Origin: Actinomycetes bacterium | GTDB taxonomy: Bacteria > Actinomycetota > Acidimicrobiia > Acidimicrobiales > Acidimicrobiaceae | Assembly (NCBI GenBank): GCA_021786375.1 | Contig: JAJYNL010000104.1 | Coordinates: 7,712-43,676 of the forward strand | DNA length: 35,965 nucleotides | Reading direction: 5' to 3' | In this document: one piece after another, positions 18,556-26,998 of the stretch | Position numbering within the stretch: the stretch's first letter is position 1 | How the letters are laid out: the number at the start of each line of letters is the position of its first letter | Position numbers and translations under genes: made by a program | Notes under the pieces: model-generated | What the model was told of the DNA's origin: nothing | What the model saw: only the letters and a program-made list of their open reading frames with translations | The model's database searches: none

Positions 18556-19868
18556 TCGCCCTCCTCGGCTGGGGGCGGCTCGTCCTCGGTGCGTTCCAGC
18601 CGAACGCTGACGACGCGGTTGCCCAACACCTTGTCGGCCACCAGCTGGTAGGCCCCGATGCGGGCGATCTCGCCCTCCACCGGAAGGTGCCCGAGCAGTT
18701 GCAGGAAGAGCCCACCGACGGTGTCCCAATCTCCGGTGGGAAGCTCCAGATCGAGGGTCTCGTTGAGCTCGTCCACGCCGGCGGTGGCCTTGATGAGCCA
18801 GCGGCCCTCCTCCAGCTCGACCACCTCGGCCTCGTACAGATCGAACTCGTCGGTGATCTCCCCTACCAGCTCCTCGATTAGGTCCTCCATGGTGACCAGG
18901 CCCGCGGTGCCTCCGTACTCGTCGACGACGATGACGATGTGGTACTTGCCGGCCTGCATCTCGCGCAGCAGCTCCGAGGTGGGCTTGGTCTCAGGGACGA
19001 AGACCGCCTTGCGCTGGATGTCGGTCACCATGGCCGAGCCCAGGCCGGAGCGCGAGGCGCGCATCAGATCCTTTGCATGCAGGATCCCGGTGATGTTGTC
19101 GAGCGAGTCGCGATAGACGGGAAGGCGCGAGTACCCCTTGTCGAGGGCCAGTTCGAGCGCCTGTTCGACGGTAAGGTCGTGCTGGGCCGCCACCATGTCG
19201 AGGCGGGGAACCATTATCTCCCGGGCCACGGTGTCGCCGAACTCGATCACCGAGGCAATAAACTCCCGTTCCTCGTTCTCGATGACGTCTTCTTCGGCGG
19301 CCGCGTCGGCCATGGCCAACAGCTCCTCCTCCGAGACCTGCGAGAGGGTGGCGTAAGGCCGCCCGCGCAGGACCGCGTTGGTTATCCCCCCTACGAACCA
19401 GGAGGCCGCCCTGATCAGCGGGAAGCGCACCAGGGCCCGCACCAGTGGAGCCGAGAAGAGCGCTGCGGATTCGGGGTGGGAGACCGCGTAGTTCTTGGGT
19501 AGGGCTTCGGCGGCGATGAAGATGACGAGCACCTCGAAGACGATGGCCACGGTAACCCCCAGAGCGCCAAAGAGGCGCTCGGCGATCACTCCGACCAGGG
19601 TCGCTGCAACGAGCTGGCTGACCAGGGTGGAGAGAAGAATCGCGTTCAGGAAGGCGCTCGGGTGCTCGATCAGCTTGGCCAGGAGCCTGGCGCCCCTGCG
19701 CTTCTGTTCGACCAGCGCCTGTGCCTTCACGCGGGAGATGCGGGTCAGGGAGGTCTCGGCCAGCGCCATGAAGCCGGAAAAGGCGATCAGGAGCACGACA
19801 ACGATGCTGATGACGGTTTCCGACATTCCCCACCGCGTCGCGGCGATGGTTGCGATCACCAGAAGCAC
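18552..19868 (-). CDS. CorC/HlyC-type membrane protein with DUF21 and CBS domains
   Basis: A 438-residue protein of the CNNM/CorC family. The N-terminal DUF21 part has about four hydrophobic segments with the family motif ALAETSLTRISRVKAQ (about 36-51) and AEALPKNYA. A pair of CBS domains follows (about 210-330; REIMVPRLDMVAA, YSRLPVYRDSLDNI, VVDEYGGTAGLVTMEDL), then a C-terminal CorC_HlyC domain (about 345-425; WDTVGGLFLQLLGHLP). Such proteins act in magnesium or cobalt export or sensing, and the older name hemolysin is misleading. Start is uncertain: GTG 19868 as listed, GTG 19859 with a better spaced AGGGG, or ATG 19826. It overlaps era. Confidence 0.9.
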   Translation of the reverse strand: MLLVIATIAATRWGMSETVISIVVVLLIAFSGFMALAETSLTRISRVKAQALVEQKRRGARLLAKLIEHPSAFLNAILLSTLVSQLVAATLVGVIAERLFGALGVTVAIVFEVLVIFIAAEALPKNYAVSHPESAALFSAPLVRALVRFPLIRAASWFVGGITNAVLRGRPYATLSQVSEEELLAMADAAAEEDVIENEEREFIASVIEFGDTVAREIMVPRLDMVAAQHDLTVEQALELALDKGYSRLPVYRDSLDNITGILHAKDLMRASRSGLGSAMVTDIQRKAVFVPETKPTSELLREMQAGKYHIVIVVDEYGGTAGLVTMEDLIEELVGEITDEFDLYEAEVVELEEGRWLIKATAGVDELNETLDLELPTGDWDTVGGLFLQLLGHLPVEGEIARIGAYQLVADKVLGNRVVSVRLERTEDEPPPAEEGE

Positions 19869-19942
19869 CCCTGACTCGAGCCGGCCGCCGGCCCCCGGTA
19901 CGTGGTGCTGGGTCTGGCAGGCAGGGTGTTGAGGCCGGACAT

Positions 19943-20440
19943 CTAGCGGCTGACCCCATAGTAGAACTCGCCAAGCAGCTCCTGCTCGCGAGACTCCATC
20001 GCTTCTGCCTCTTCGTCGACCTCGTGGTCCATCCCGGAGAGATGCAGGAGGCCGTGCACCACCAGCAGCGCGATCTCGTCCTGGAGGGTTCCGCTATGCT
20101 CACCCCCGGCATGCTCGGGTGCATTTGCCGCGGCCACCTGCGGGCATACCACGATATCGCCGAGAATCCGCGGGATATCCAGCCCAAACTGCGGCTCGAA
20201 GCTGATGGCGAAGGAGAGGACGTCCGTCGGGCCTTCGTGGCCCAAATGCTCCTCGTTCAGGCGGGTTATCTCTTCGGGCGAGACGAAGGTGAGATGGCAC
20301 TCCGCCTCCCCTGTCACCCCGATCGCCTCGGCACACCGGGTGAGCAGGCGCACGAAGCGCTCGGGCTCGGGAACCTCGAAGCCGCTTGAATCGCTGAAGT
20401 CAATGGAAATCGCCACGCTGGTCTTCCAATCTACGGCCAC
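19943..20440 (-). CDS. ybeY: Endoribonuclease YbeY
   Basis: Zinc-dependent single-strand RNase of up to 165 residues involved in 16S rRNA maturation and ribosome quality control. The metal site H-x3-H-x5-H is intact as His129, His133 and His139 in HGLLHLSGMDH. The preceding GPTDVLSF and GDIVVCPQ segments are family-typical. GTG 20440 begins the listed frame but has a poor ribosome site. GTG 20416, with GGAAG six bases upstream, would give a protein starting at VAISIDF and may be the true start. It lies 35 bases after phoH, its usual neighbour. Confidence 0.93.
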   Translation of the reverse strand: MAVDWKTSVAISIDFSDSSGFEVPEPERFVRLLTRCAEAIGVTGEAECHLTFVSPEEITRLNEEHLGHEGPTDVLSFAISFEPQFGLDIPRILGDIVVCPQVAAANAPEHAGGEHSGTLQDEIALLVVHGLLHLSGMDHEVDEEAEAMESREQELLGEFYYGVSR

Positions 20441-20475
20441 ACCGGCCCGCGGGCGGCACGGCTCGCTCCGGCTCC

Positions 20476-21429
20476 TCAGGAGGTGCGGGCCTGCTCATCG
20501 CGCTCGTAGGCGGCGATGATGTCGGAGACGATGCGGTGGCGGACCACGTCCCTGCGGGTGAGATGAACGAAGGCCACGCCTTCGATCCCCAGGAGCAGGC
20601 GCTCCAGCCCGGCCAGCCCGCTTCGACCCTCGGCGATGTCGACCTGGGTGACGTCGCCGGTGATGACCGCGCGCGACCCGAATCCGATCCGGGTGAGGAA
20701 CATCTTCATCTGCTCCGAGGTGGTGTTCTGCGCCTCGTCGAGAATGATGAAGCTGGAGTTGAGGGTGCGGCCGCGCATGAAGGCGAGCGGAGCGACCTCG
20801 ATGGTGCCGCGCTCCAAGTAGCGGCCGACCGTCTCTGGCTCGAGCATGTCGTACAGGGCATCGTAGAGAGGCCGAAGATAGGGATCGACCTTGGCCATCA
20901 GATCCCCCGGTAGGAAGCCGAGCCGCTCCCCCGCCTCCACCGCCGGCCGGGTAAGGATGATGCGGTTGACGCTCTTGTCCTGCAAAGCCTGCACCGCCTG
21001 CGCCACGGCCAGGTAGCTCTTTCCGGTGCCGGCCGGGCCAATGCCGAAGGTGATGACGTTGGAGCCGATGGCGTCGCTGTAGCGCTTCTGCCCGGCGGTC
21101 TTGGGTTTGACGTAGCGGCCACGGCTGGCCTTGACGATGCGCGATGTCAGGACGTCGGATGGGCTTATATCGGCCTTGATCATCTCGATGGTGCGATTCA
21201 CCCCGCCCGAGTCCAGGCGCTCGCCCGATTCCAAAAGGACGATCCACTCGCGGAACAGCTTGGCCAGGGTATCGGCGTCAGGGCCGTCGAGCGTGATTTG
21301 GTTTCCGCGAACGACAACCGATGTGTCGGGAAACGACTGCTCCGCTATGCGCAGGAACTCGTCGGCATTGCCCAATAGGCCCGCCATCAGGTGATTCCCC
21401 GGGACGAGTACGACTACGGCTTCAGACAT
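20476..21429 (-). CDS. phoH: PhoH-like ATPase
   Basis: A 317-residue cytoplasmic P-loop protein with an N-terminal KH-like region and a RecA-like ATPase domain. Walker A is GPAGTGKSYLA (131-141) and Walker B is FIILDEAQN (227-235). LTRPAVEAGERLGFLPGDL and MFLTRIGFGSRAVITGD are characteristic of the family. PhoH2/PhoH proteins are linked to RNA unwinding or processing, and the ybeY-era neighbourhood supports a role in RNA metabolism. Its own ATG has a weak ribosome site and is overlapped by the end of a short upstream frame, described separately. Confidence 0.92.
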   Translation of the reverse strand: MSEAVVVLVPGNHLMAGLLGNADEFLRIAEQSFPDTSVVVRGNQITLDGPDADTLAKLFREWIVLLESGERLDSGGVNRTIEMIKADISPSDVLTSRIVKASRGRYVKPKTAGQKRYSDAIGSNVITFGIGPAGTGKSYLAVAQAVQALQDKSVNRIILTRPAVEAGERLGFLPGDLMAKVDPYLRPLYDALYDMLEPETVGRYLERGTIEVAPLAFMRGRTLNSSFIILDEAQNTTSEQMKMFLTRIGFGSRAVITGDVTQVDIAEGRSGLAGLERLLLGIEGVAFVHLTRRDVVRHRIVSDIIAAYERDEQARTS

Positions 21430-21469
21430 CTGCCGTGCCCGGGTTCACCGCAATGTAGTGCTTCAGCAA
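21422..21469 (-). CDS. Possible 15-residue leader peptide coupled to phoH
   Basis: A short frame opens at TTG 21469, five bases after a strong GGAGG (21475-21479), and reads MLKHYIAVNPGTADV if TTG is translated as Met. Its TGA (21422-21424) lies just inside phoH, overlapping the phoH ATG (21427-21429) in another frame. phoH itself has no comparable ribosome site. Ribosomes ending the leader could therefore re-start on phoH. The peptide has no attenuation-type codon runs. This is a reading of the sequence; expression is unproven. Confidence 0.35.
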   Translation of the reverse strand: MLKHYIAVNPGTADV

Positions 21470-21493
21470 GCAATCCTCCAGGATTTACACTTG

Positions 21494-21499
21494 ATTCTA
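21494..21499 (-). promoter_or_regulatory. Likely -10 element for the phoH unit
   Basis: TAGAAT on the minus strand matches TATAAT in five of six positions. Transcription from it would start near 21487, about eight bases before the GGAGG of the leader frame, so the first translation signal on the mRNA would be that of the leader. A TTGGCA occurs upstream (21523-21528), but the 23-base spacing is too long for a standard -35. Confidence 0.4.
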
Positions 21500-21697
21500 G
21501 CAGCTGGGCGGTGCCGTGGGATTGCCAAGCCGCGCTATGCCGGTGCCGTCGGCCAATGGCGCAGTCCCGGCCTTGGCCACGGCGGAAAGAACACCCGCAC
21601 GGCACCGGGCTCCTCCGGCCCGAGCCGTTCGCCGGCGACCCTCCACCTGCCGTTGGGAATCACTCTCGAGGTGAGGAGGTGAAGCCGCGAGGATGGG

Positions 21698-21946
21698 CTA
21701 TTCCTCTTCCGGCTCGATGTGGCGGGCGACCGAAGAAAGGGTTCCCGGCACAACGCGCTGAGCCTCGATGAAGGCAAGCAGGTCGCTGTACTTGAACCGA
21801 ATAACGCGGCCCATGTGATGGGCGGGAAGCGACCCCGAGTCGACAAAGCGGTAAAGCGTCTGCAGGCTTACACCTAGATACTCGGATGCTTCCTTGGAGC
21901 TCAGCCAGATGATCTTCTCGATCTGTGAGTCGTTAGAGGGCGCCAT
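21698..21946 (-). CDS. Excisionase/BldC-type helix-turn-helix protein
   Basis: An 82-residue DNA-binding protein of the MerR-like excisionase family. The winged helix-turn-helix is at about 14-62: WLSSKEASEYLGVSLQTLYR, then VDSGSLPAHHMGRVIRFKYSDLLAFIE. ATG 21946 is preferred because GGAGG lies eight bases upstream (21954-21958); a longer frame to 22009 has no such signal. Actinobacterial relatives include BldC, a developmental regulator, and phage excisionases. No integrase is adjacent, so a regulator is likelier. It diverges from cpaB over an AT-rich spacer holding a dyad, making it a candidate regulator of the Tad genes, which is an inference from position. Confidence 0.8.
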   Translation of the reverse strand: MAPSNDSQIEKIIWLSSKEASEYLGVSLQTLYRFVDSGSLPAHHMGRVIRFKYSDLLAFIEAQRVVPGTLSSVARHIEPEEE

Positions 21947-22022
21947 GCCGATGCCTCCTTGAATTGCACGGGCCGACGTCGATGTCGGCACTACATGAAT
22001 GTGCTTCACGAATTTAGCGCAT

Positions 22023-22074
22023 TTTCCATCCCGTGCCGGTGATTCTTATTATATTTTGTTGATAATCATCAAAA
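22023..22074 (+). promoter_or_regulatory. Predicted promoter and operator upstream of cpaB
   Basis: In an AT-rich spacer, TTTCCA (22023-22028) and TATTAT (22047-22052) form a -35/-10 pair with an 18-base spacer, matching consensus at four and five of six positions. Immediately downstream, arms TTTTGTTGAT (22054-22063) and ATCATCAAAA (22065-22074) form a 21-base dyad around a single central A with one mismatch. A repressor bound there would cover the transcription start. The divergent HTH protein is the nearest candidate to bind it. Confidence 0.45.
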
Positions 22075-22130
22075 CTCTTGGCTCTCCCGCTTGCTTCGGC
22101 CCCGCTGAATCATCGAAACTAAGGAGAGCG

Positions 22131-22853
22131 ATGCGAACCATACCGCCTGGCAAGATGTCCGGGCGCACCGCCAAACCGGCCCCGCCCCGCCAAGCCAAGC
22201 CCGCCGTCCGCCGCCAATGGGCTGCTGTAGCCCTGGCCACCGCGGCCGTGGCGGCGTCCGGAGCCGACCTCGCCGCGCACGCCGGCCAACAGACGCGCCC
22301 GGAAGTCGTGACCGTGGCCGCCACGACACTGCCTGCGGGCACGCTGATCACGAAGGCTGACTTGACCCATCAGGAAGTCCTGGTACCTCAAGGCGTACCC
22401 CGGCCGATGCCGGGAGCTGTGGCCGGACTGGTTGGCCGAGTCCTGCTCGTTCCGGTCGCCCGGGGTCAGCAGGTATTCCCTCAAGAGGCGGCGGCCGCCT
22501 CCTCGGGAGACGCGATGCGGCAGATATCCTTCGCCCTTCCCCTCTCCCACGCCTTGGCCGGAGCGTTGAGAGCCGGGGATCGCGTGGATGTTCTGGCCAC
22601 TTCGGGAACCGGTAGCGGAGCGATCACCACCGTATTGGGCAGAGCCCTGGCCGTCACCGCCGTGACCACCCCCCAGGGTGGCTTATCGGCCGCTTCCGAC
22701 CCGTCCATCGACGTCACCGTCGCCTGTCCGGATTCGCAGACCGCGCTGCAGATCGCCAATGGCGCAGCCGGCCAAACCGTCTGGCTCGACCTGGCAAACG
22801 GAGCAGCCCGGCCGGATGATCCCGGCACATACCAGTTGAGCTTCTCGGGGTAG
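22131..22853 (+). CDS. cpaB: Flp pilus assembly protein CpaB/RcpC-like, SAF domain
   Basis: A 240-residue protein with one N-terminal membrane anchor (about 29-46) after a basic region, then a SAF domain (about 58-118; VTVAATTLPAGTLITKADL, GVPRPMPGAVAGLVGRVLLVPVARGQ), and a C-terminal CpaB-like region with the strand-turn GDRVDVLAT. CpaB proteins sit in the envelope and help assemble the Tad/Flp pilus. ATG 22131 has AAGGAG four bases upstream; the longer frame to 21999 lies across the promoter region. Five bases separate it from the next gene, which supports a tad operon. Confidence 0.75.
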   Translation: MRTIPPGKMSGRTAKPAPPRQAKPAVRRQWAAVALATAAVAASGADLAAHAGQQTRPEVVTVAATTLPAGTLITKADLTHQEVLVPQGVPRPMPGAVAGLVGRVLLVPVARGQQVFPQEAAAASSGDAMRQISFALPLSHALAGALRAGDRVDVLATSGTGSGAITTVLGRALAVTAVTTPQGGLSAASDPSIDVTVACPDSQTALQIANGAAGQTVWLDLANGAARPDDPGTYQLSFSG

Positions 22854-22858
22854 CGGCG

Positions 22859-24181
22859 ATGGAGATACCAGAACGCTTCACCGAGCAACTCTTCGAGACA
22901 GCCGCTCCCCCGCTTGCGGCCCAGGCCAGGGTTGTCGCGCTCGCGCGCGGCTCTCAGCAATGGGTGCGCGACCTAAACCGCTGGGCCAACGGCTCCGTCG
23001 TGGAGATGAGCCTCTCGGTAACTCTTTCGGTGGAGGAGCTGGCGCAGGCCCTGGCCGGCTCTCTCGAGCCCACCCTGGTGGTTCTCGATGCCGAAAACAC
23101 CGACGCGGTATCCGCCGTGCGTGAGATGAGCGGCGCGCACACGCGCATCCTGGGGGTGGCCACCCTTCCGCTGGGACGCGAACCCGAGGGCCTCGACGCG
23201 CTGGTGCGCTTCCCCTTCTCGCCCGAGGCGATCGCCCAGCAGTTGACCTTGCTTCCACTGCCGCCCATGGGCAATACCGACGGCACCAGTGCCACTTTCG
23301 CTCGGAACCAGTCCGGTCCTACGGCGACCGCCAAGGCAGGCGGGCTTGTCACCGGAGTACTGGGCGCTCGAGGCGCGGGATCCTCCACCATTGCCATGGC
23401 CACAGCCCAGGTGCTGGCGGTCGGAGCTTCGGTGGTGCTGGCGGACCTGGGCGCCGAGTCGTCACTGGGCATGTACCACGACCTTGACCCGGCTCCACCC
23501 TCGCTCAATGACTTGGCCCGTGCGGCGGGGCGCTCCGCGCTCTCGGCCAAGCAGCTGCACGCGTGCTGCGTGCCTGCACTTTCGCGGGGATACGCACTGC
23601 TGGCCGGAGTACGACGCCAGGACGAGGCAACGCTGCTTGTGCCGGCAGCCGTTGCGGAGGTGGTTCGAGGCCTGGCCCAGAATTTCGATCACGTGGTAAT
23701 TGACCTGGATTCGGCCTGGATCGGCGCCGATGGCGGCGCGTCGCCCGCCGAGACCGCCCTCGGCCTCTGCGACCGGATCGCCTTAGTCGCGGACTCCTCG
23801 CTCCACGGCGTCCACGGAAGCCTGCGCATCCTGGAGCGGCTTCTCGACTCCGGACTTGCCCCGGAGCGAATCGCAATGTGCATGAACCGGGCGCCCCGGG
23901 CCCCGCTCGGGAGACGAGGCGGAGCCCAACGTGAGATCGCCGAATTCGCCGCCGAGGCGGTGCGCGTGCGCCATCCCGGCCACCAGCCGCCGCGCATCTT
24001 CTCCGTGCCCGAGAGCCGCGCGGTGGAGGGTGCGCACGAGGAGGTGGGGCGCCTGCCGGCTTCTGTCGGCCAGGAGCTCGCGTCATGGCTCGTGGCCGCC
24101 AAGGGAGACGTGCCGGCCTTGCCTGTCGACTCGCGCCGGGGTGGGGATGGCAGGCGCCGGCGGCGCGGTGCCCCCTGGTGA
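22859..24181 (+). CDS. TadZ/CpaE-like protein with a degenerate P-loop
   Basis: A 440-residue protein of the MinD/ParA superfamily, placed after cpaB like TadZ/CpaE, which positions the Tad pilus machine. An N-terminal receiver-like half (about 20-130; TLVVLDAENTDAVSAVREM) is followed by the ATPase-like half from residue 163. The deviant Walker A reads GARGAGSST (169-177), with serine where the P-loop lysine should be and no signature lysine before it. The region SVVLADLGAESS (191-202) corresponds to the switch I/Walker B strand, and VVIDLDSAW to the later Asp strand. Several TadZ proteins are atypical ATPases in this way, so it may bind nucleotide weakly or not at all. It ends convergently, three bases from the hydrolase gene. 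Confidence 0.72.
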   Translation: MEIPERFTEQLFETAAPPLAAQARVVALARGSQQWVRDLNRWANGSVVEMSLSVTLSVEELAQALAGSLEPTLVVLDAENTDAVSAVREMSGAHTRILGVATLPLGREPEGLDALVRFPFSPEAIAQQLTLLPLPPMGNTDGTSATFARNQSGPTATAKAGGLVTGVLGARGAGSSTIAMATAQVLAVGASVVLADLGAESSLGMYHDLDPAPPSLNDLARAAGRSALSAKQLHACCVPALSRGYALLAGVRRQDEATLLVPAAVAEVVRGLAQNFDHVVIDLDSAWIGADGGASPAETALGLCDRIALVADSSLHGVHGSLRILERLLDSGLAPERIAMCMNRAPRAPLGRRGGAQREIAEFAAEAVRVRHPGHQPPRIFSVPESRAVEGAHEEVGRLPASVGQELASWLVAAKGDVPALPVDSRRGGDGRRRRRGAPW

Positions 24182-24184
24182 AAT

Positions 24185-25117
24185 TCAGACCGGGCGCCGG
24201 CGGTCGGCCACGAGCTCGTCGAGGAGCTTCTGGAGCCCGGCACCAGCGCGCACGTAATGATCGTCGTCACCGGCCATTTGCAGGTAGCCCCGCTGCACCA
24301 GCATGGCGACGGCGGCCCTGGTGGAAAGCTCCGCCGCGAAGAAGAGCCCGGGCGGGATGCTATTGCCGTAGATGACCCGCACCGCATCCGCCACCGAGGA
24401 GCGCACGTCCGAAAAGGCCTCCAGGACCTGGCTGATACGGTACATGCGATGGGAGATGTAATAGTCGAGGACGTCGCCCGCAGTCTCCTCGGAGAGCTCG
24501 GGGCCATGGCCCGGATACATTCCCCGCGGCCCCGAGCTTTCCAGGTGGAGTAGGGACTGCAGGTAGCTCTCCAGGTCGCCGTCGGGATAGGCGACCACAG
24601 AAGTCCCCCTGCCCAACACATGGTCACCGGTAAGGGCCCAACGGGACGGAAGCATAAAGCACAAGTGGTCAGCAGTGTGGCCCGGAGTGTGCATGGCGGT
24701 CAGGCGCTGGCCGTCCACCTCGATGGAATCGCCGTCCTCGACCAGTATGGCCGGGCTGCCCGGATCCTCCAGGGCGCCGGCCAGGATGGGGACGCTCCAC
24801 TCCCGTGAGAAGTGATGGGCCGACTCCGAATGGTCGATGTGGTGATGGGTTAGCACGACGCCTCGCGGCTCCAGCGCGCGCGACTCCACCTCGGCGGCAA
24901 TGCGGCCGAAGTGGGCGCTGTCGGCAGGACCCGGATCGACCAGGTACGCCGCGCCGTTGGCTCCGAAGACGAGGTATGTATTGGTCCCGTCCAGGGTCAT
25001 CGGTGAGGCGTTGGGGGCCAGGATTCGGACCAGCCCCTCCTCCAATTCCACCACCTGGGGCATGGAACCGATCGGCGTCAGTCCAATGCGCGGATCATCC
25101 GGCGCCGAGATGGTCAT
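24185..25117 (-). CDS. Metallo-beta-lactamase-fold hydrolase, LACTB2-like
   Basis: A 310-residue hydrolase with the binuclear metal motif HxHxDH at His91, His93, Asp95 and His96 (VLTHHHIDHS), then AMHTPGHTADH, LTGDHVLG and GMYPGHGPE, giving the remaining ligands. A winged-helix-like C-terminal region (about 240-305) is as in LACTB2-type proteins, which act on RNA or small molecules. Substrate cannot be read from sequence. It lies downstream of the MFS gene on the same strand (86-base gap) and converges on the tadZ-like gene with only three bases between stops, so overlapping transcript ends are expected. Confidence 0.85.
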   Translation of the reverse strand: MTISAPDDPRIGLTPIGSMPQVVELEEGLVRILAPNASPMTLDGTNTYLVFGANGAAYLVDPGPADSAHFGRIAAEVESRALEPRGVVLTHHHIDHSESAHHFSREWSVPILAGALEDPGSPAILVEDGDSIEVDGQRLTAMHTPGHTADHLCFMLPSRWALTGDHVLGRGTSVVAYPDGDLESYLQSLLHLESSGPRGMYPGHGPELSEETAGDVLDYYISHRMYRISQVLEAFSDVRSSVADAVRVIYGNSIPPGLFFAAELSTRAAVAMLVQRGYLQMAGDDDHYVRAGAGLQKLLDELVADRRRPV

Positions 25118-25203
25118 CGCCGCCGTCCCGCCGCTTTGCGCTTCTCGAGGGAGACGCTCACCCCGCCGATTCTACGCATGCAATCCCTTCCAGCACCAGC
25201 CGA

Positions 25204-26952
25204 CTAGTCGGCCACGGCGGGAAGCTCTTCGTCAACCACGATCTCGCCGGCTTCGTGGTGAACGAAGTGCCGCCCGCGCAGGGCCGAGGCCACGCCGGCT
25301 GCCACGCAAAGTATCGCCGCCACGGTGAAGGCGATGCCGATGCCATGCTTGAAGGCGCCTGAGATGAGGCTTGGGAAGTATGACTTCGAGGTCAAGAGTG
25401 CCGCTGAGTGCGCGGGAAGCTGCGAAAGCGAGTGGCCGAGGAGCACCTTGACCGGGTTGAAGCCCAGAAAGGCCCCAAAGAGGCTGGCCACCGCGGGCAG
25501 ATGAGCTATCGCTTGGGCCTGGGCGGCCGGAAGGCCGGCCTTGGAGAGCCCGCTGAAAAGCTGGCCGGGCAGGGTGGTGCTCAGGCCAATGATCATGAGC
25601 GAGAAGAAGATGCCTATCGAGAGCACCTGCCCGGTGTTCGTCAGCGTGGCCAGTACTCCAGAGGCGGTGCCCCGGGAGCGGGCGGGAACCGAGTTCATGA
25701 CCGCGGAGGTGTTCGGCGCGGCGAATAGTCCGAATCCGATCCCGTTCAAGAAGATGACCGACGCGAAGGCCCAATAGCTGAAGTTCACCGGAATGGCCAG
25801 AAGGAGGAGGAAGGACACCGCCGCCACCGCCATTCCCGTGGTGGCAAAGACCCGGGCCCCGTAGCGGTCGGAGAGAAAACCGGAAACCGGCCCGGCGACC
25901 AGAAAGCCGACGGTCAGAGGAAGCATGTAGATGCCCGCCCACAGCGGCGTTTGGGCGAAGTCGTATCCGTGCAGCGGCAGCCAGATGCCCTGCAGCCAAA
26001 GGATCAACATGAACTGCAGTCCGCCTCGCCCGATGGCGGCCAGGAGGTTGGCAAAGTTGCCGGCCGCGAATGCGCGCAACCTGAACAGCTTGACGTCCAG
26101 CATCGGCTCGGCCACGTGGCGCTCGATGACAAAGAAGGCGACCAGCAGCGCGATGCCACCCAGGCCCTCCGCCATGATCGCCGGGCTGGTCCAGCTCATG
26201 GTGTGCCCCGGCGATGGCTGGGTGCCATAGGTGATGGCAACGAGGATGAGGATCAGGCCCACCGCAAAGACGGACGAGCCGAGATAGTCGATCTTGGCGT
26301 GCTTTCGTGGCGTCACCGAGACGAGCTTGAAGTAGGCCCAGATGGTTCCGAAGGCGCCGAAGGGGACGGAGATCGCAAAAACCAGCCGCCAGTTGACATC
26401 GGCCAGCAATCCACCGACGATCAGGCCGAGGAACGCTCCCGAGAGGCCTGCCACCTGATTGATTCCCAGGGCGGTTCCACGCCGGGCCGGCGGGAAGGCG
26501 TCAGCCAGGATCGCGTTCGAATTGGCGAAGAGAAGCGCCCCGCCGACTCCCTGCACGATGCGCATGGCCACGATGAAGGCGGCGGCCGAACTCCCCTTGC
26601 CCGGTGTGAGGGTTAGAGCCAGCGACCCCAGTGTGAAGACAAGAAACCCGAAGTTGTAGAGACGCACCCTGCCCAGCAGATCGCCGAGACGGCCCAAGGA
26701 CACCACCAGCACCGCCGAGGCGACCGAGAAGCCGAGCAGTATCCAAAGCAGGTATCCGACGTTGGCCGGCGCCAGCGGGTTGAGATGGATTCCCCTGAAG
26801 ATCGCCGGGAGGGCGATGATGACGATGGAGCTGTTCAAGAAGGCCATGAACACGCCCAGCGTCGTGTTGGAAAGCACCATCAGCTGATAACGCCGCGTGG
26901 TCTGAGCTGATTGTGGGTTGGCCTCTCCCGCTTCTGTGCTGTTGACGCTCAT
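25204..26952 (-). CDS. MFS drug-exporter-type permease, DHA2 family (14 helices)
   Basis: A 582-residue proton-driven exporter of the inner membrane with about 14 hydrophobic segments. Motif A is GRLGDLLGRVRLYNFG (helix 2-3 loop), the conserved Arg-Gln pair is in AMRIVQGVGGALL, and antiporter motif C is in GLSGAFLGLIVGG. The family exports drugs, antiseptics or dyes; the substrate is unknown. ATG 26952 is preceded by AAAGGAAAAG. The upstream AT-rich spacer holds a 17-base dyad typical of MarR/TetR-type operators, so the gene is probably inducible. No regulator of that kind is in the window. Confidence 0.88.
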   Translation of the reverse strand: MSVNSTEAGEANPQSAQTTRRYQLMVLSNTTLGVFMAFLNSSIVIIALPAIFRGIHLNPLAPANVGYLLWILLGFSVASAVLVVSLGRLGDLLGRVRLYNFGFLVFTLGSLALTLTPGKGSSAAAFIVAMRIVQGVGGALLFANSNAILADAFPPARRGTALGINQVAGLSGAFLGLIVGGLLADVNWRLVFAISVPFGAFGTIWAYFKLVSVTPRKHAKIDYLGSSVFAVGLILILVAITYGTQPSPGHTMSWTSPAIMAEGLGGIALLVAFFVIERHVAEPMLDVKLFRLRAFAAGNFANLLAAIGRGGLQFMLILWLQGIWLPLHGYDFAQTPLWAGIYMLPLTVGFLVAGPVSGFLSDRYGARVFATTGMAVAAVSFLLLLAIPVNFSYWAFASVIFLNGIGFGLFAAPNTSAVMNSVPARSRGTASGVLATLTNTGQVLSIGIFFSLMIIGLSTTLPGQLFSGLSKAGLPAAQAQAIAHLPAVASLFGAFLGFNPVKVLLGHSLSQLPAHSAALLTSKSYFPSLISGAFKHGIGIAFTVAAILCVAAGVASALRGRHFVHHEAGEIVVDEELPAVAD

Positions 26953-26998
26953 CTTTTCCTTTGAATCCGTGGGGTGTTTACCACCGCATAAATCCTAA

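Noticed and set aside
18556-18729. 58-residue N-terminal extension of Era
   Set aside because: It lies inside the neighbour gene and has no domain; GTG 18555 has a ribosome site and a four-base overlap.
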